From: a virus | Reading direction: 5' to 3' (one strand) | IMG/VR virus record: IMGVR_UViG_3300013006_000072 | Span: 1-36,255 of that record | DNA length: 36,255 nt | Part shown: positions 8,639-16,360 of the stretch, piece by piece | Layout: every line of letters begins with the position of its first letter | Numbering within the stretch: position 1 is the stretch's first letter | The notes under the pieces: generated by a model | Seen by the model: only the letters and a program-made list of their open reading frames with translations | Database searches by the model: none | Told to the model about the DNA's origin: nothing | Translations under genes and position numbers: made by a program

Positions 8639-8890
8639 TCAACTTTCGCCTTTTCGGTGACCGTTCCGACTGCGGTTTTTATGTGCCGACACGACACGCA
8701 ACCCATCGGAATTTTTTCCGCCGTCCTTGAGCATCTTCACGTGGTCAACGTCTTTACCTTTGTGCGGAATGCCCTTCTTGTCCAGCTCGCGTCTGGCTCG
8801 TTGGCGCTCCAGCTTGGCGGGGATCTCGCCCCGCTTTAACTGCATCTCGTACTCGTGTTTATACGGGCGTGGAGTTTTGGTGTACGGCAT
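8639..8890 (-). CDS. Small HNH endonuclease-like protein
   Basis: The 83-aa protein has a basic N-terminal half and a C-terminal HNH-like core. VDHVKML (D49, H50) is followed by a GGKNSDGL turn (N60) and HKNRS (H70, N72). This matches the very short HNH proteins found beside replication or packaging genes of many phages. Such proteins nick or cut DNA, or support terminase. The ATG at 8890 has GGAG 9 nt upstream and starts 2 nt after the stop of the RecB/Cas4-like nuclease. It lacks the two CxxC pairs of larger HNH enzymes. Confidence 0.75.
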   Translation of the reverse strand: MPYTKTPRPYKHEYEMQLKRGEIPAKLERQRARRELDKKGIPHKGKDVDHVKMLKDGGKNSDGLRVVSAHKNRSRNGHRKGES

Positions 8891-8891
8891 C

Positions 8892-9554
8892 TTAATTTCT
8901 CCCGTTGTGGGAGCAAGTTACTACGGCACAGTGTTTTCGGCACAAGCCGCTGGGTTTGGGATTCCATGTGTCTGTGTCCACTGCAAACGCGAGGCGCTTG
9001 TTTCGGTCAGACCACTTAGTCCATAGCATATCTTGTTGCTCTGCGTTATATTGACTTTTCACAAGCGCATTTGCAATCACGAACAGCAGCCCCGCCTTGA
9101 CCCTCGTGATCTCAGGAAAATGTTTGAACACACATAGCGACATCAACTCTAGCTGCTCGGGGTCCGCGTACTTCGATGACTTGCCCGTCTTGTAGTCCAC
9201 CACCCGTGCCTCACCCTTCTCCCGGTCAATGATCAGCAGGTCGGCAATCCCCCGATACCACACGTCCGGTGCGTTAAACGCACACGGCTGAAGATCTTTT
9301 GTGATGCCCATCTCATACTCGCACAGGCGCTCACCGGGAATTTGCTTCAGGTTATCAAGTGTTTGCTTGGCAAACATAAAGTACGGCGGCAGCGACTCAT
9401 CATCACGCACGTATTTTTCTGCGGCTTCGTGGAATCGGGAGCCGTACAGCAGCGCCTCCGTCTCAGGCTCGACCACATCCTTTACTATCTTTAGGTGATA
9501 GTACTTACGTGGACACTGCTCAAACAGCTTAATGCTGCTGTACGACCATTTCAT
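8892..9554 (-). CDS. PD-(D/E)XK nuclease, RecB/Cas4-like
   Basis: The protein is 220 aa from the ATG at 9554, which shares one base with the polymerase stop (TAATG); a TTG two codons upstream is less likely. It has the PDDEXK_1 fold motifs: SSIKLFEQCPRKYY near the N-terminus, FHEAAE (H42), YRGIADLL (D105) and VVDYKTG (D120, K122), then a QLELM helix. One Cys near the N-terminus (C14) and three near the C-terminus (C205, C209, C214) are placed as in Cas4/AddB enzymes that hold an Fe-S cluster. It is probably an exonuclease for recombination or replication intermediates, given the adjoining polymerase. Confidence 0.85.
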   Translation of the reverse strand: MKWSYSSIKLFEQCPRKYYHLKIVKDVVEPETEALLYGSRFHEAAEKYVRDDESLPPYFMFAKQTLDNLKQIPGERLCEYEMGITKDLQPCAFNAPDVWYRGIADLLIIDREKGEARVVDYKTGKSSKYADPEQLELMSLCVFKHFPEITRVKAGLLFVIANALVKSQYNAEQQDMLWTKWSDRNKRLAFAVDTDTWNPKPSGLCRKHCAVVTCSHNGRN

Positions 9555-11377
9555 TAACAATCACCGTATCTTTGACCAACACCTGACTCGCAGTTAACCG
9601 GCAACCCTACCGCCCACTTCGGCGTCCACCGCATACACTCTTCGACGTATGCTTGCGCCTCTTCGACCTGCTCCTCGCGCACCACGCACGCAATCGCGTC
9701 ATGCACAGTTAGCACGACCCTATACTTCTGCCCGATGCGGAGCATTTGCTCACCAATAATACACCTTGCGATAGCTTGACAGACGTTCTCGATTACCTTG
9801 CCGCCATAAATTCTCGTGCGGCCCCGGCGTGTCTTGTACGTGAACTCCGGACCCTGCTCACCATCTGTTGACTGCAAGTCGTCGTAACGCATTAACAACC
9901 CACTGGGCAAACGAATCGCGGACTCGTTCGGCTCGACTGTCAGTACACCGGCTCGACCCAGCGTGCAGTCGTCGTTGCGTGATAAACATTCAATAACTCC
10001 TTTAGCTTGACGCCACAGGTTGACGATCTGCGGACTGCCGTGCCGATATGCGTCGATGATGCGCCGCGCCTCGTCCAGATCCACCGCGACACCGGCTTGC
10101 TTGAGTGCGGCTTGGAACTTGACCGCACCCATCCCGTACCCCGCACCGAGAATAGTCGTTTTACCGATGAACCGCTCCGGGGGCGTTATCTGATCTACTG
10201 GTTTGCCGTAAATCGTTGACGCCATCTTCTTGTAAACGTCTTCTCGATTGGCGAATGCCGTGACTAGATCATCCTGCTCGGCCAGCCATGCCAGCACCCG
10301 CGCTTCAATCTGAGCAGAGTCGGCATCGATAATCCGGTAACCTTTGGGGGCCATGATTGCCAGCTTGAGTTTGTTGGCGTTAGCCCCTCGGCTCGGCAGG
10401 TTCTGTAGGTTGATCTTGTCATCACCGCCAAACCGACCCGTGTGTGCCGCGTAGTAACGTATTGGTACAGGCATCTTGCCCCGCTTAGCAATACCGATCA
10501 GCCGCTCGGTGCGTGTCTCTTCAAGCGTTGACTTGTTACCAAGCCTTGCCGCCACAAGAATCTGCACGCGCTCATCCGGGTGCTCGGCCAGAGCTTTGAA
10601 CTCCTCGTCGCTCTTAGCCATAGCCAGAGTTCTTTTACCAGTAGTCGCGCTGATCTTGGTCGGCGGCTCGACCCCAAAGTTATGTAGCAGCTCACCAAAC
10701 TTCTGGTTACTCATCAGCTCGTCTCGGGTCACCCCGGCGTTCTCAAGCAGTCGGCGTTTGCGGTCCACCACCTCGATCAGATGCGCGTCTAGCAACTCCG
10801 TATCAAGCTCAAGCACCGGGACTATAAACATGCGCAGGGTCATGTCGATCAGGTGCAACTCTTTCTTGGGGAATCCCTTGACCATCTCAAGATAGAGCTT
10901 CTGCGTTAGCTCCACGTCGTTGATGCAGTAGTCACCATAACGTGATAGAGCGTGAGCATCGAAGTCCTGACGGCGTTTGCCCAGTGCGTTGATAACCTCA
11001 GTGCCTTTCGCCCCAAGCTCGTACCGTTGCACCAATGCGGAGAGTGACGCACCGACCTCGACCCCGTGCAGAGCACGCCCCATGCAGAGCGTGTCGAGCA
11101 TGAACCTCGGCACAAGATCGAAGTGCCACGACAGGATCGCTCCGTCAAACATCATATTGTGTGCGAGCACGACCGAGTTGGGGATATCGAACTGAGCAAG
11201 CCACTCCTTGAGCAGCTCTTTCGGCCCACTCGCCCACTGCGTCTGTTGATCATTGACCTTGACTGCAACCCCGATGACTTCAAATCGTGGGTCGCGTATG
11301 TACTCCTCGGTCGTTATCTTAGACAGGCTGAAGTCTTTATCGTAATACGTTTCAAAGTCTATGGTTAACAGGTTCAT
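9554..11377 (-). CDS. polA-like: Family-A DNA polymerase with 3'-5' exonuclease
   Basis: This 607-aa replicative polymerase of the phage PolA type lacks a 5' nuclease domain. The proofreading exonuclease shows TIDFET (D7, E9), AHNMMFDGAIL (N73, D78) and YCIND (Y150, D154). The polymerase core shows motif A DSAQIEAR (D353, E358, R360), motif B from R402 through K406 to YG (414-415), and motif C TVHDAI (H559, D560). At the place of E. coli Phe762 it has Leu410, a variant known to be frequent in environmental phages. It starts at the ATG of a TAATG overlap with the DUF3310 gene and is coupled to the nuclease gene downstream. Confidence 0.95.
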   Translation of the reverse strand: MNLLTIDFETYYDKDFSLSKITTEEYIRDPRFEVIGVAVKVNDQQTQWASGPKELLKEWLAQFDIPNSVVLAHNMMFDGAILSWHFDLVPRFMLDTLCMGRALHGVEVGASLSALVQRYELGAKGTEVINALGKRRQDFDAHALSRYGDYCINDVELTQKLYLEMVKGFPKKELHLIDMTLRMFIVPVLELDTELLDAHLIEVVDRKRRLLENAGVTRDELMSNQKFGELLHNFGVEPPTKISATTGKRTLAMAKSDEEFKALAEHPDERVQILVAARLGNKSTLEETRTERLIGIAKRGKMPVPIRYYAAHTGRFGGDDKINLQNLPSRGANANKLKLAIMAPKGYRIIDADSAQIEARVLAWLAEQDDLVTAFANREDVYKKMASTIYGKPVDQITPPERFIGKTTILGAGYGMGAVKFQAALKQAGVAVDLDEARRIIDAYRHGSPQIVNLWRQAKGVIECLSRNDDCTLGRAGVLTVEPNESAIRLPSGLLMRYDDLQSTDGEQGPEFTYKTRRGRTRIYGGKVIENVCQAIARCIIGEQMLRIGQKYRVVLTVHDAIACVVREEQVEEAQAYVEECMRWTPKWAVGLPVNCESGVGQRYGDC

Positions 11378-11604
11378 TAATAGTTACCTTGAATCTCGTC
11401 GAGTTTAGCCAAGTAGTGCTTCGCTTTTTCCGCGTCATCATCTGCACCGAACTTCTTGCCTTGGCGCATTGCGTACTTGATGACGTTGCCTTTCAGGAAC
11501 CCTACGAACTCCTCGTGCGTGAGCACCGCCTCCATAACTTCCCAAGGTGTGAGCGCCATATCTTTATAGTGACTGCCGCCGACCTGTACTTCATCTGCTC
11601 TCAT
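11377..11604 (-). CDS. DUF3310 protein
   Basis: The protein is 75 aa from the ATG at 11604, preceded by AAGGAG. The frame continues 17 codons up, but that part lies in the upstream gene. VGGSHYKDMALTPWEV followed by FLKGNVIKYAMRQGKK and KAKHYLAKL is the DUF3310 pattern. This family occurs in many podoviruses and is sometimes loosely called a nucleotide-kinase-associated protein. Its function is unknown; its constant place beside DNA polymerase suggests a role in nucleotide or DNA metabolism. Confidence 0.85.
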   Translation of the reverse strand: MRADEVQVGGSHYKDMALTPWEVMEAVLTHEEFVGFLKGNVIKYAMRQGKKFGADDDAEKAKHYLAKLDEIQGNY

Positions 11605-11878
11605 GGTTAACACTCCTTGGCAAGTTTCTGAGGTAATACGCATACCCCGGCTCATTGTTCACGTAAAAATCTTCACTGTCCCTGACGCTGTAGGCAAACC
11701 GGTTGTCGACCTTGCGGCGGCTGAGCACCCCGGATTCAAACATCCTGATGAGGTTACTGTTAATCGTCTTTTTGTGTATCTGCGGGATGGCTACGTCACG
11801 CGCTTGCGTCTCTCCGTTCTCCACCAAGAACTCAACTATCTGAGTCCGCAATTCTGTTTCATTCATGTGTGTTGTCAT
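11591..11878 (-). CDS. Winged-helix-like small protein
   Basis: The 95-aa ATG (11878) is preceded by AAGGAG. The sequence TELRTQIVEFLVENGETQARDVAI, then KKTINSNLIRMFESGVLSRRKV and RFAYSV, reads as a winged helix. It has three helices with the recognition helix near 38-50, then a beta wing. This suggests a DNA-binding regulator. No specific family was recognised. It overlaps both neighbours by a few bases. Confidence 0.6.
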   Translation of the reverse strand: MTTHMNETELRTQIVEFLVENGETQARDVAIPQIHKKTINSNLIRMFESGVLSRRKVDNRFAYSVRDSEDFYVNNEPGYAYYLRNLPRSVNHESR

Positions 11879-12330
11879 GTGTTTTTCTCCTTTAACCTAG
11901 CCTCAAGCGCGGCTATCATGTCTATGACATACGGACGGTTCGCCAACGAAATTTCTTTTGCTTCTTCTTTAGTCAGCCCGACCCATTTTCGCTGTTGCAA
12001 CGCCGCCAGTTCGTCCCGGACTTTGAGATACATGTCGCGGTAATGTTCAGAGCCATCCCGTTGTGGCGGGGCTGGATACAACGCGGTCCAATGCTCCGGG
12101 TGCTTTTTTAAGTCGGATGGGCGGTGAGCAACTACGTTGTCTTTGATGATCGTGTGCATCCATGCCACAGGCTTTTGCTTTGACGGCTCTCGCTGTTCGA
12201 TGTATTGACGCAGCTCTTCAATCTCTTCTCGCAGCCGCCGTTCGATCATGCTGTACGAAATCATTCCCGTCTGATGATCTGGATGTTTATTGCACCGTTC
12301 CCAAAAATCTTTGATGTCTTCGTATTTCAT
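11875..12330 (-). CDS. Conserved phage protein with PVAWMH...LYPAPP motif
   Basis: This 151-aa protein has an N-terminal helical part (RRLREEIEELRQYIEQRE). The middle segment PVAWMHTI...HRPSDLKKHPEHWTALYPAPPQ is found in many phage accessory proteins next to early genes. The C-terminal part is helical (KWVGLTKEEAKEI). Function is unknown. The start ATG overlaps the stop of the zinc-ribbon gene upstream (ATGA), and AAGGAG inside that gene serves as ribosome site. Confidence 0.65.
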   Translation of the reverse strand: MKYEDIKDFWERCNKHPDHQTGMISYSMIERRLREEIEELRQYIEQREPSKQKPVAWMHTIIKDNVVAHRPSDLKKHPEHWTALYPAPPQRDGSEHYRDMYLKVRDELAALQQRKWVGLTKEEAKEISLANRPYVIDMIAALEARLKEKNT

Positions 12331-12491
12331 GCAATCTTCTCCTTGAACCCACTTGGTGCTAACCGTTTATAGCAAGTCTCACACTTCCAGCGGAACCCAT
12401 CACCCTTTGTTGTCGGGACTTTGTATACCGCTGGTCGTAGTCGGCACTGCTGGCAGTTTGGTGGCGTTGGTTTATTTTCGGGTAATGACAT
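12327..12491 (-). CDS. 54-aa zinc-ribbon protein
   Basis: A short ORF starts at ATG 12491 and ends in an ATGA overlap with the next gene. It carries two CxxC knuckles, C13-x2-C16 and C37-x2-C40, with aromatic and basic residues between (VYKVPTTKGDGFRWKCETC). This is a classic zinc ribbon. The start lies inside the C-terminal end of the upstream gene (20-nt overlap). It may bind nucleic acid or a protein partner. Tight coupling at both ends and the intact cysteine pattern support a real gene. Confidence 0.75.
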   Translation of the reverse strand: MSLPENKPTPPNCQQCRLRPAVYKVPTTKGDGFRWKCETCYKRLAPSGFKEKIA

Positions 12492-12783
12492 CAATTAGTT
12501 CTTGCATTTTGCCATTAAAAGAATCCATCAACTCGTATACCGCGCCACCGGCATCTGTTTTTTTAGATATATCCCTGACAAAACCAAACCCACCGTTAAG
12601 CAACTCTACTTGGTTTTTTTGGTTGTATTCTATGCACTGCAAAGAACAAGCAATAGAGTCTTCTTTTTCAGCAATTTTTTCTAAGTGGCCGTTTATACAA
12701 TCAATATTGAGAGACATATCTTCTATCTCACTTGCAATATTCTCAAACACCGCCATAAAGCGTTCAAATTGTTCGTCAGTCAT
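12472..12783 (-). CDS. Helical hypothetical protein
   Basis: The protein is 103 aa from the ATG at 12783, preceded by AAAGGAAG; a longer frame upstream overlaps two other genes and is rejected. It is mostly alpha-helical and coiled-coil-like (FERFMAVFENIASEIEDMSLNI), with two Cys near the middle and a C-terminal helix (MQELIDVITRK). No family was recognised. Local base composition is more AT-rich than its neighbours. Confidence 0.6.
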   Translation of the reverse strand: MTDEQFERFMAVFENIASEIEDMSLNIDCINGHLEKIAEKEDSIACSLQCIEYNQKNQVELLNGGFGFVRDISKKTDAGGAVYELMDSFNGKMQELIDVITRK

Positions 12784-12784
12784 G

Positions 12785-12970
12785 TTACTTCCTTTCAGGG
12801 CAGTCTCGCCCTTCGTTGCAATTGTGGTTACAGCAATCGGCCTTAGCTGCTTCCCATCCCGCCGAGAACGCATCATGTATGTGTCCTTCCATCGGGTTAT
12901 ACCCACCCATCGGCATGTTCTTGCCGTGTTTTTCTTTCCACCACTTTCGCCATGCTTCACCCTTGGTCAT
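12785..12970 (-). CDS. Small protein with AFSAGWEAA motif and Cys/His tail
   Basis: The protein is 61 aa from the ATG at 12970, preceded by CGGAGAG. It contains WRKWWKEKHG, then HIHDAFSAGWEAAKA, a short helix repeated in many small phage proteins. It ends in CCNHNCNEGRDC, which could bind a metal. Function is unknown. The next gene starts 2 nt after its stop. Confidence 0.65.
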   Translation of the reverse strand: MTKGEAWRKWWKEKHGKNMPMGGYNPMEGHIHDAFSAGWEAAKADCCNHNCNEGRDCPERK

Positions 12971-13145
12971 CTGTACTCTCCGTATATTTAATCCACACAT
13001 CTTTGGGCATCTCGATTGTCATCACACGATAGTTGCATAAAGAACATACCCTGCGCCGCTCGACCCAATCAAAATCTCTGGCGGGGTCTTTCCATTGCCG
13101 CGTATCTTTAGTGCGCAACGACCCCGTGCATTCAGGACACTTCAT
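12957..13145 (-). CDS. NrdR-like zinc-ribbon protein
   Basis: The 62-aa protein begins MKCPEC and has a second knuckle CSLC. The pairs C3/C6 and C34/C37, together with the VERRRVC text, are very close to the zinc ribbon of the NrdR repressor N-terminus. The ATP-cone domain of NrdR is absent. It may act as a small DNA- or RNA-binding protein. The ATG overlaps the upstream stop (TGA at 13142). Confidence 0.75.
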   Translation of the reverse strand: MKCPECTGSLRTKDTRQWKDPARDFDWVERRRVCSLCNYRVMTIEMPKDVWIKYTESTDDQG

Positions 13146-13939
13146 ACCGCCACCCCTTTATAGTCGTGATACGTAATCCCCTGTTGCGGGATCTTGTGCT
13201 TGTTCACCAATGACGAACGCACTGTAACAACTTTGCCGCTCTTGAGCCTACGAACGTGACCGCGCCGCTCGTGTGGCGTCGGGCTTGCATGGGTCCCACC
13301 TTGCGGCGGTGCAGGTTCCCTACGATACGGCTTGATCTCTACGGTCGACCAGTTATAAGCACGGGGTTTGCCTTTAGCCATCTGCCGCATAGACGTGAAC
13401 GTGGCTTTCGGTATGTGGGCTTTAATCTCGCCTGACCCATAAAGAACATTGAGAAGCCGATTCATATAAAAGAAATATCTTGACAACTCAAGATCTCTTT
13501 CTTCTCTGCGGTTCTCAAAACCTTTTCGCATTTCATAAAAAAAAGAAGATTTTTTATCCCCCCATATGCTGCCCACAGCAATAATTATTACCGCCGCTAC
13601 AGGCGTCAATTCTTTTTGCCATACGGAATAAATTAGCTCGTCATTCTTCCGTTCAAGCGTGTACACAGCGGTGGTTTCTTTGAGGCGCACACCTTGTTTA
13701 AGCAACCTATCTTTAACTTCTTGTATCGGCTCGAATATATCTACTACTGCGATACGTTCAAACGGCATAGGAAAACTTGTAACGGTTACGTCCGGATGTG
13801 GGTACGTATGATCTCCAAGCGTAAGTAATTGCATGTATTGCGAAAACTCATGGCTTACAGTCTCCGTCAAATCAAACCATTTATATTTTGCGGAGTCGAA
13901 CGGCGCATGAGACGCGACAAACTTGACTGTCGGAGTCAT
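13142..13939 (-). CDS. Conserved phage protein of unknown function
   Basis: The protein is 265 aa from the ATG at 13939 (ATGA overlap with the upstream stop). The middle holds a hydrophobic stretch (TPVAAVIIIAVGSIW) followed by charged helices. The C-terminal 60 residues contain PQGGTHASPTPHERRGHVRR, then LKSGKVVTVRSSLVN. This basic module is seen at the end of many phage hypothetical proteins. Function is unknown; the basic tail could bind nucleic acid. Confidence 0.6.
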   Translation of the reverse strand: MTPTVKFVASHAPFDSAKYKWFDLTETVSHEFSQYMQLLTLGDHTYPHPDVTVTSFPMPFERIAVVDIFEPIQEVKDRLLKQGVRLKETTAVYTLERKNDELIYSVWQKELTPVAAVIIIAVGSIWGDKKSSFFYEMRKGFENRREERDLELSRYFFYMNRLLNVLYGSGEIKAHIPKATFTSMRQMAKGKPRAYNWSTVEIKPYRREPAPPQGGTHASPTPHERRGHVRRLKSGKVVTVRSSLVNKHKIPQQGITYHDYKGVAV

Positions 13940-14820
13940 GCAAGCCACCCGCGCAGTTTGGCTTTGACCCGCCCCCACATGGTCGGGTTCGGCTCGGGCA
14001 GGGGCTTGGGCTTGACCACACGCTTGGCACGCGCCTTAACAGGTTCAGAGATCTCAGGCGGCACGGGCTTGATCACCTGCTTGTCACCTTTAGACGCCAG
14101 ATACTCTTGCTCGTTTTTAAATATAGGGTCGTCCTTCAGGAAGGACGGAACAAACACTGGCTCTGCAACCTCAACCCGCTCCGCTACTGCGAGGGAAACT
14201 ACTATCGGTGGGGCGTCAGCAGCCGGGACACCAACAGGCACGGCGTTCTTTTGCGCGTTGACCCAACCGACTGCACGTGCGCCAATCGGAAACGGATCTT
14301 TACCGTTCATCACAATCTTGTTATAGCGAGCGGTGAGGTTCCGCGCCTGCGTAGGCGTCATATCTTTCGCCATCCCTAAGAACCTACTGCGCTTGCCTTT
14401 CGTAAGCGGACTGACGTACTCGTAACGCCACGTCGAATGCACCCGGGCAGGATCCTTAAAGTGCGTATGCAGTAAAACAAGATTCTCGTTGATGCGCTCA
14501 CTGCTACGGCCAACTCGGTTCTTGTGATAATCGATCTTAGACTTGTCCACTTCTGTCACCTCTGGTTCTGGTTTTGGTTCTGGTTTCGGCGTAGCGACAA
14601 CGCCCGCCTCTTTTTCAAACGCCGTGCGATACAGCGCGTCGCTGATCTCGGCCTCACTTTGCGCAGACATCCTGAGCTTGTACGTAACTGTCATCACGTA
14701 CTCCCGGGTCGAGCCGGTACGCCTAGCGATCTCGTTGATATCGATGCCTTGTGCAAACATCCTACGGATGCGTTCGGCCACAGAATTTTTATATGGCCTG
14801 TTCTTCCTTTTGATAGTCAT
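13936..14820 (-). CDS. HTH protein with integrase arm-type DNA-binding domain
   Basis: The 294-aa protein has an N-terminal homeodomain-like HTH (13-50: AERIRRMFAQGIDINEIARR, then TGSTREYV). A Pro/Glu linker (76-92) follows. Residues 127-180 (WRYEYVSP, KRSRFLGMAKDMTPTQAR, MNGKDPFPIGA) resemble the N-terminal arm-binding domain (DUF4102/Arm-DNA-bind) of tyrosine integrases. No recombinase catalytic domain follows; the C-terminal third is a Pro/Val/Lys-rich tail. It is probably a DNA-binding regulator or architectural protein. The arm-domain resemblance was judged by eye. It contains one copy of the dispersed AACTACTATC element. Confidence 0.55.
   Translation of the reverse strand: MTIKRKNRPYKNSVAERIRRMFAQGIDINEIARRTGSTREYVMTVTYKLRMSAQSEAEISDALYRTAFEKEAGVVATPKPEPKPEPEVTEVDKSKIDYHKNRVGRSSERINENLVLLHTHFKDPARVHSTWRYEYVSPLTKGKRSRFLGMAKDMTPTQARNLTARYNKIVMNGKDPFPIGARAVGWVNAQKNAVPVGVPAADAPPIVVSLAVAERVEVAEPVFVPSFLKDDPIFKNEQEYLASKGDKQVIKPVPPEISEPVKARAKRVVKPKPLPEPNPTMWGRVKAKLRGWLA
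14175..14206 (+). repeat. Dispersed GC-rich/AACTACTATC element, copy 1
   Basis: A GC-rich stretch starting CCCGCTCCGC leads to AACTACTATC (14197-14206). It lies inside the HTH/arm-domain gene on its non-coding strand. GGTGG follows, as in copy 2, but the reading frame relative to the element differs. Confidence 0.5.
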
Positions 14821-14835
14821 TGCTTCGTCCTCTGG

Positions 14836-15147
14836 TTATAAGGCTTTATAACTAAACACAATCGAATCCAGCACCTCGCGCAGTGGCTCGATGCCATCCT
14901 CATTCACTACGAATGCTTCACCTCCTGCTTTCTCAATCTGCTCTAAGTTCTTTTCCTGCAATGCCGTGGGCCTGTTCGACCCTGCCTTGCACTCGATACC
15001 CACGAACCTACCCTGCAAGCACACCAGAAAATCTGGTGCACCCTGCCGACCGAACCCGCCTGTCACGGGCATAACGTAGTACGCGCCAAGCTCTTCAAGA
15101 ACTTTGCGTACCTTGGCTTTCACTTTGGCTTCCGGAGTCATTGCCAT
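14836..15147 (-). CDS. VRR-NUC nuclease
   Basis: This 103-aa stand-alone VRR-NUC domain belongs to the PD-(D/E)XK superfamily. It has APDFLVC (D39), GIECKAG (E52, K54) and TALQEKNL (Q64) in the right order. Such short phage enzymes probably resolve or trim DNA structures. The ATG at 15147 has GAGGTG 8 nt upstream. The gene therefore overlaps the upstream ORF by 53 nt, which is unusually long for this operon. Confidence 0.85.
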   Translation of the reverse strand: MAMTPEAKVKAKVRKVLEELGAYYVMPVTGGFGRQGAPDFLVCLQGRFVGIECKAGSNRPTALQEKNLEQIEKAGGEAFVVNEDGIEPLREVLDSIVFSYKAL

Positions 15148-15373
15148 CGTCTATCACCTCAAAGAAATTATCTTTTATCCGCTTGCCGATGCCGGGAATT
15201 GACTCCCCGTCGTTGAGCATCGACAGTGCCGCTATACGCTCTTGGACGTTTTGCGACAGCTCTTCAACCGGATGATACCGGTTGATAGTTATAAATGCAA
15301 GCGTCTCATCAAACGCTTGAACCCATGCTAAGCCGTCGCAAAACAGAGCAATCAATAACTTATTTTCATACAT
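15095..15373 (-). CDS. Hypothetical protein, paralogous to end of upstream gene
   Basis: The 92-aa central segment (PVEELSQNVQERIAALSML, then GIGKRIKDNFFEV) aligns with the last 48 residues of the upstream 312-aa protein (PVEELDADLAGKLAALSM...NIGYRVTEQSFWV). The two are thus tandem relatives. The Ser/Gln-rich C-terminus is read in another frame of the VRR-NUC gene. The start overlaps the upstream stop (ATGTATGA). Function is unknown. Confidence 0.6.
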   Translation of the reverse strand: MYENKLLIALFCDGLAWVQAFDETLAFITINRYHPVEELSQNVQERIAALSMLNDGESIPGIGKRIKDNFFEVIDDGNDSGSQSESQGTQSS

Positions 15374-16304
15374 CCCGGCACTCGACCCAGAATGACTGCT
15401 CAGTCACACGGTAGCCGATGTTGTCCACGTATGCACCCGACTCGACCATAGACAGGGCGGCAAGTTTCCCTGCGAGATCGGCGTCAAGCTCCTCGACTGG
15501 CTTGGTCGCAAACAGCATCTTGTTGCGGTCGAAATCGTACGCATTGGTGTATGAGATGTCAGCCATCTGCTTGCCACTCTTGAGAATACGTATAGACACG
15601 AATGCCGCGAAGCCGTTGTACTTCTTTAGCCGGTTGTACTCGTCGATCAAATCCTGCACCCGATCTGCGAACGACTGAACCTCGGTAGACAGAAACTGCA
15701 CGCCTTGCCTACGCAGGTTAGCAATCTCATGTGCGAGTGTCAGCCTATCGATGCGAGCCAGCCCCGCAATATCCGACTGCGCTTTATCCATCACGCGCTT
15801 GGACTTACTTGCGAAGTTATTAGACGACCGACCTGCAATGTCGACAAGGCTCCACGCACCGATGTACTTGTTAGCGTTCTTGATCGCACGCTTAACATCT
15901 GTAGACGCGAGGCGGTAGTAGCCCTTGTTGCCCGCGCTGAACCGGTCGTTCGCAATCTTGTGCGACTCGACACTAAACCCACCCTCATCCGGTTGATGGG
16001 CGATACGGCCCATGATGTACTCGCTGGCATCTGAATACACAAACACGTCGCTGTATACGTGACCGAGAAACTGGCCGCTCTCGTAAGTGCTCAGGGCGGT
16101 GTTGTTACCGTATGTGGCTAAGAACTTTACGTGCGGCGATACCTTGCGATACGCGGTGCAGAACACGTAAAGCTGTTCGGTAACGGGGAAGCCGTCGACC
16201 CAGTAGTGATGCGAAGCCTCAAGCGGTGGCCTGTAGCCGTACACGTGTTTTAGTTCATCTTTGACCGTAACGACCAGATGCGGTTTTCTTGGGAAGTCAT
16301 TCAT
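15366..16304 (-). CDS. Hypothetical protein of the MoxR/VWA neighbourhood
   Basis: The protein is 312 aa from the ATG at 16304. The TTGAGGTGTGAG just upstream is its ribosome site, not coding sequence. N-terminal residues 1-100 are beta-rich and aromatic. A central helical part (about 150-230) includes coiled-coil text (VQSFADRVQDLIDEYNRLKK). The end carries the PVEEL...ALSM module shared with the next gene. No family was recognised. It follows a dyad site, as do most genes of this block. Confidence 0.6.
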   Translation of the reverse strand: MNDFPRKPHLVVTVKDELKHVYGYRPPLEASHHYWVDGFPVTEQLYVFCTAYRKVSPHVKFLATYGNNTALSTYESGQFLGHVYSDVFVYSDASEYIMGRIAHQPDEGGFSVESHKIANDRFSAGNKGYYRLASTDVKRAIKNANKYIGAWSLVDIAGRSSNNFASKSKRVMDKAQSDIAGLARIDRLTLAHEIANLRRQGVQFLSTEVQSFADRVQDLIDEYNRLKKYNGFAAFVSIRILKSGKQMADISYTNAYDFDRNKMLFATKPVEELDADLAGKLAALSMVESGAYVDNIGYRVTEQSFWVECRDV

Positions 16305-16325
16305 CTCACACCTCAAAAGTAAATT

Positions 16326-16345
16326 GGTTATGAATGTTCATAACC
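16326..16345. repeat. Dyad site A (GTTATGAA-N2-TTCATAAC)
   Basis: A perfect 9-bp dyad with a TG centre lies between the stop of the 336-aa gene and the ribosome site of the 312-aa gene. It is one of eight such sites between 16.3 and 23.5 kb. It could be an operator or an RNA stem with an AUGU loop. Confidence 0.8.
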
Positions 16346-16360
16346 AGAAACAAAAACAAA

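Noticed and set aside
14834-14852. Dyad GTTATAA...TTATAAC as a ninth member of the dyad family
   Set aside because: The half-site differs (GTTATAA, not GTTATGAA), the spacing is off register, and it lies in coding sequence at the end of the VRR-NUC gene.
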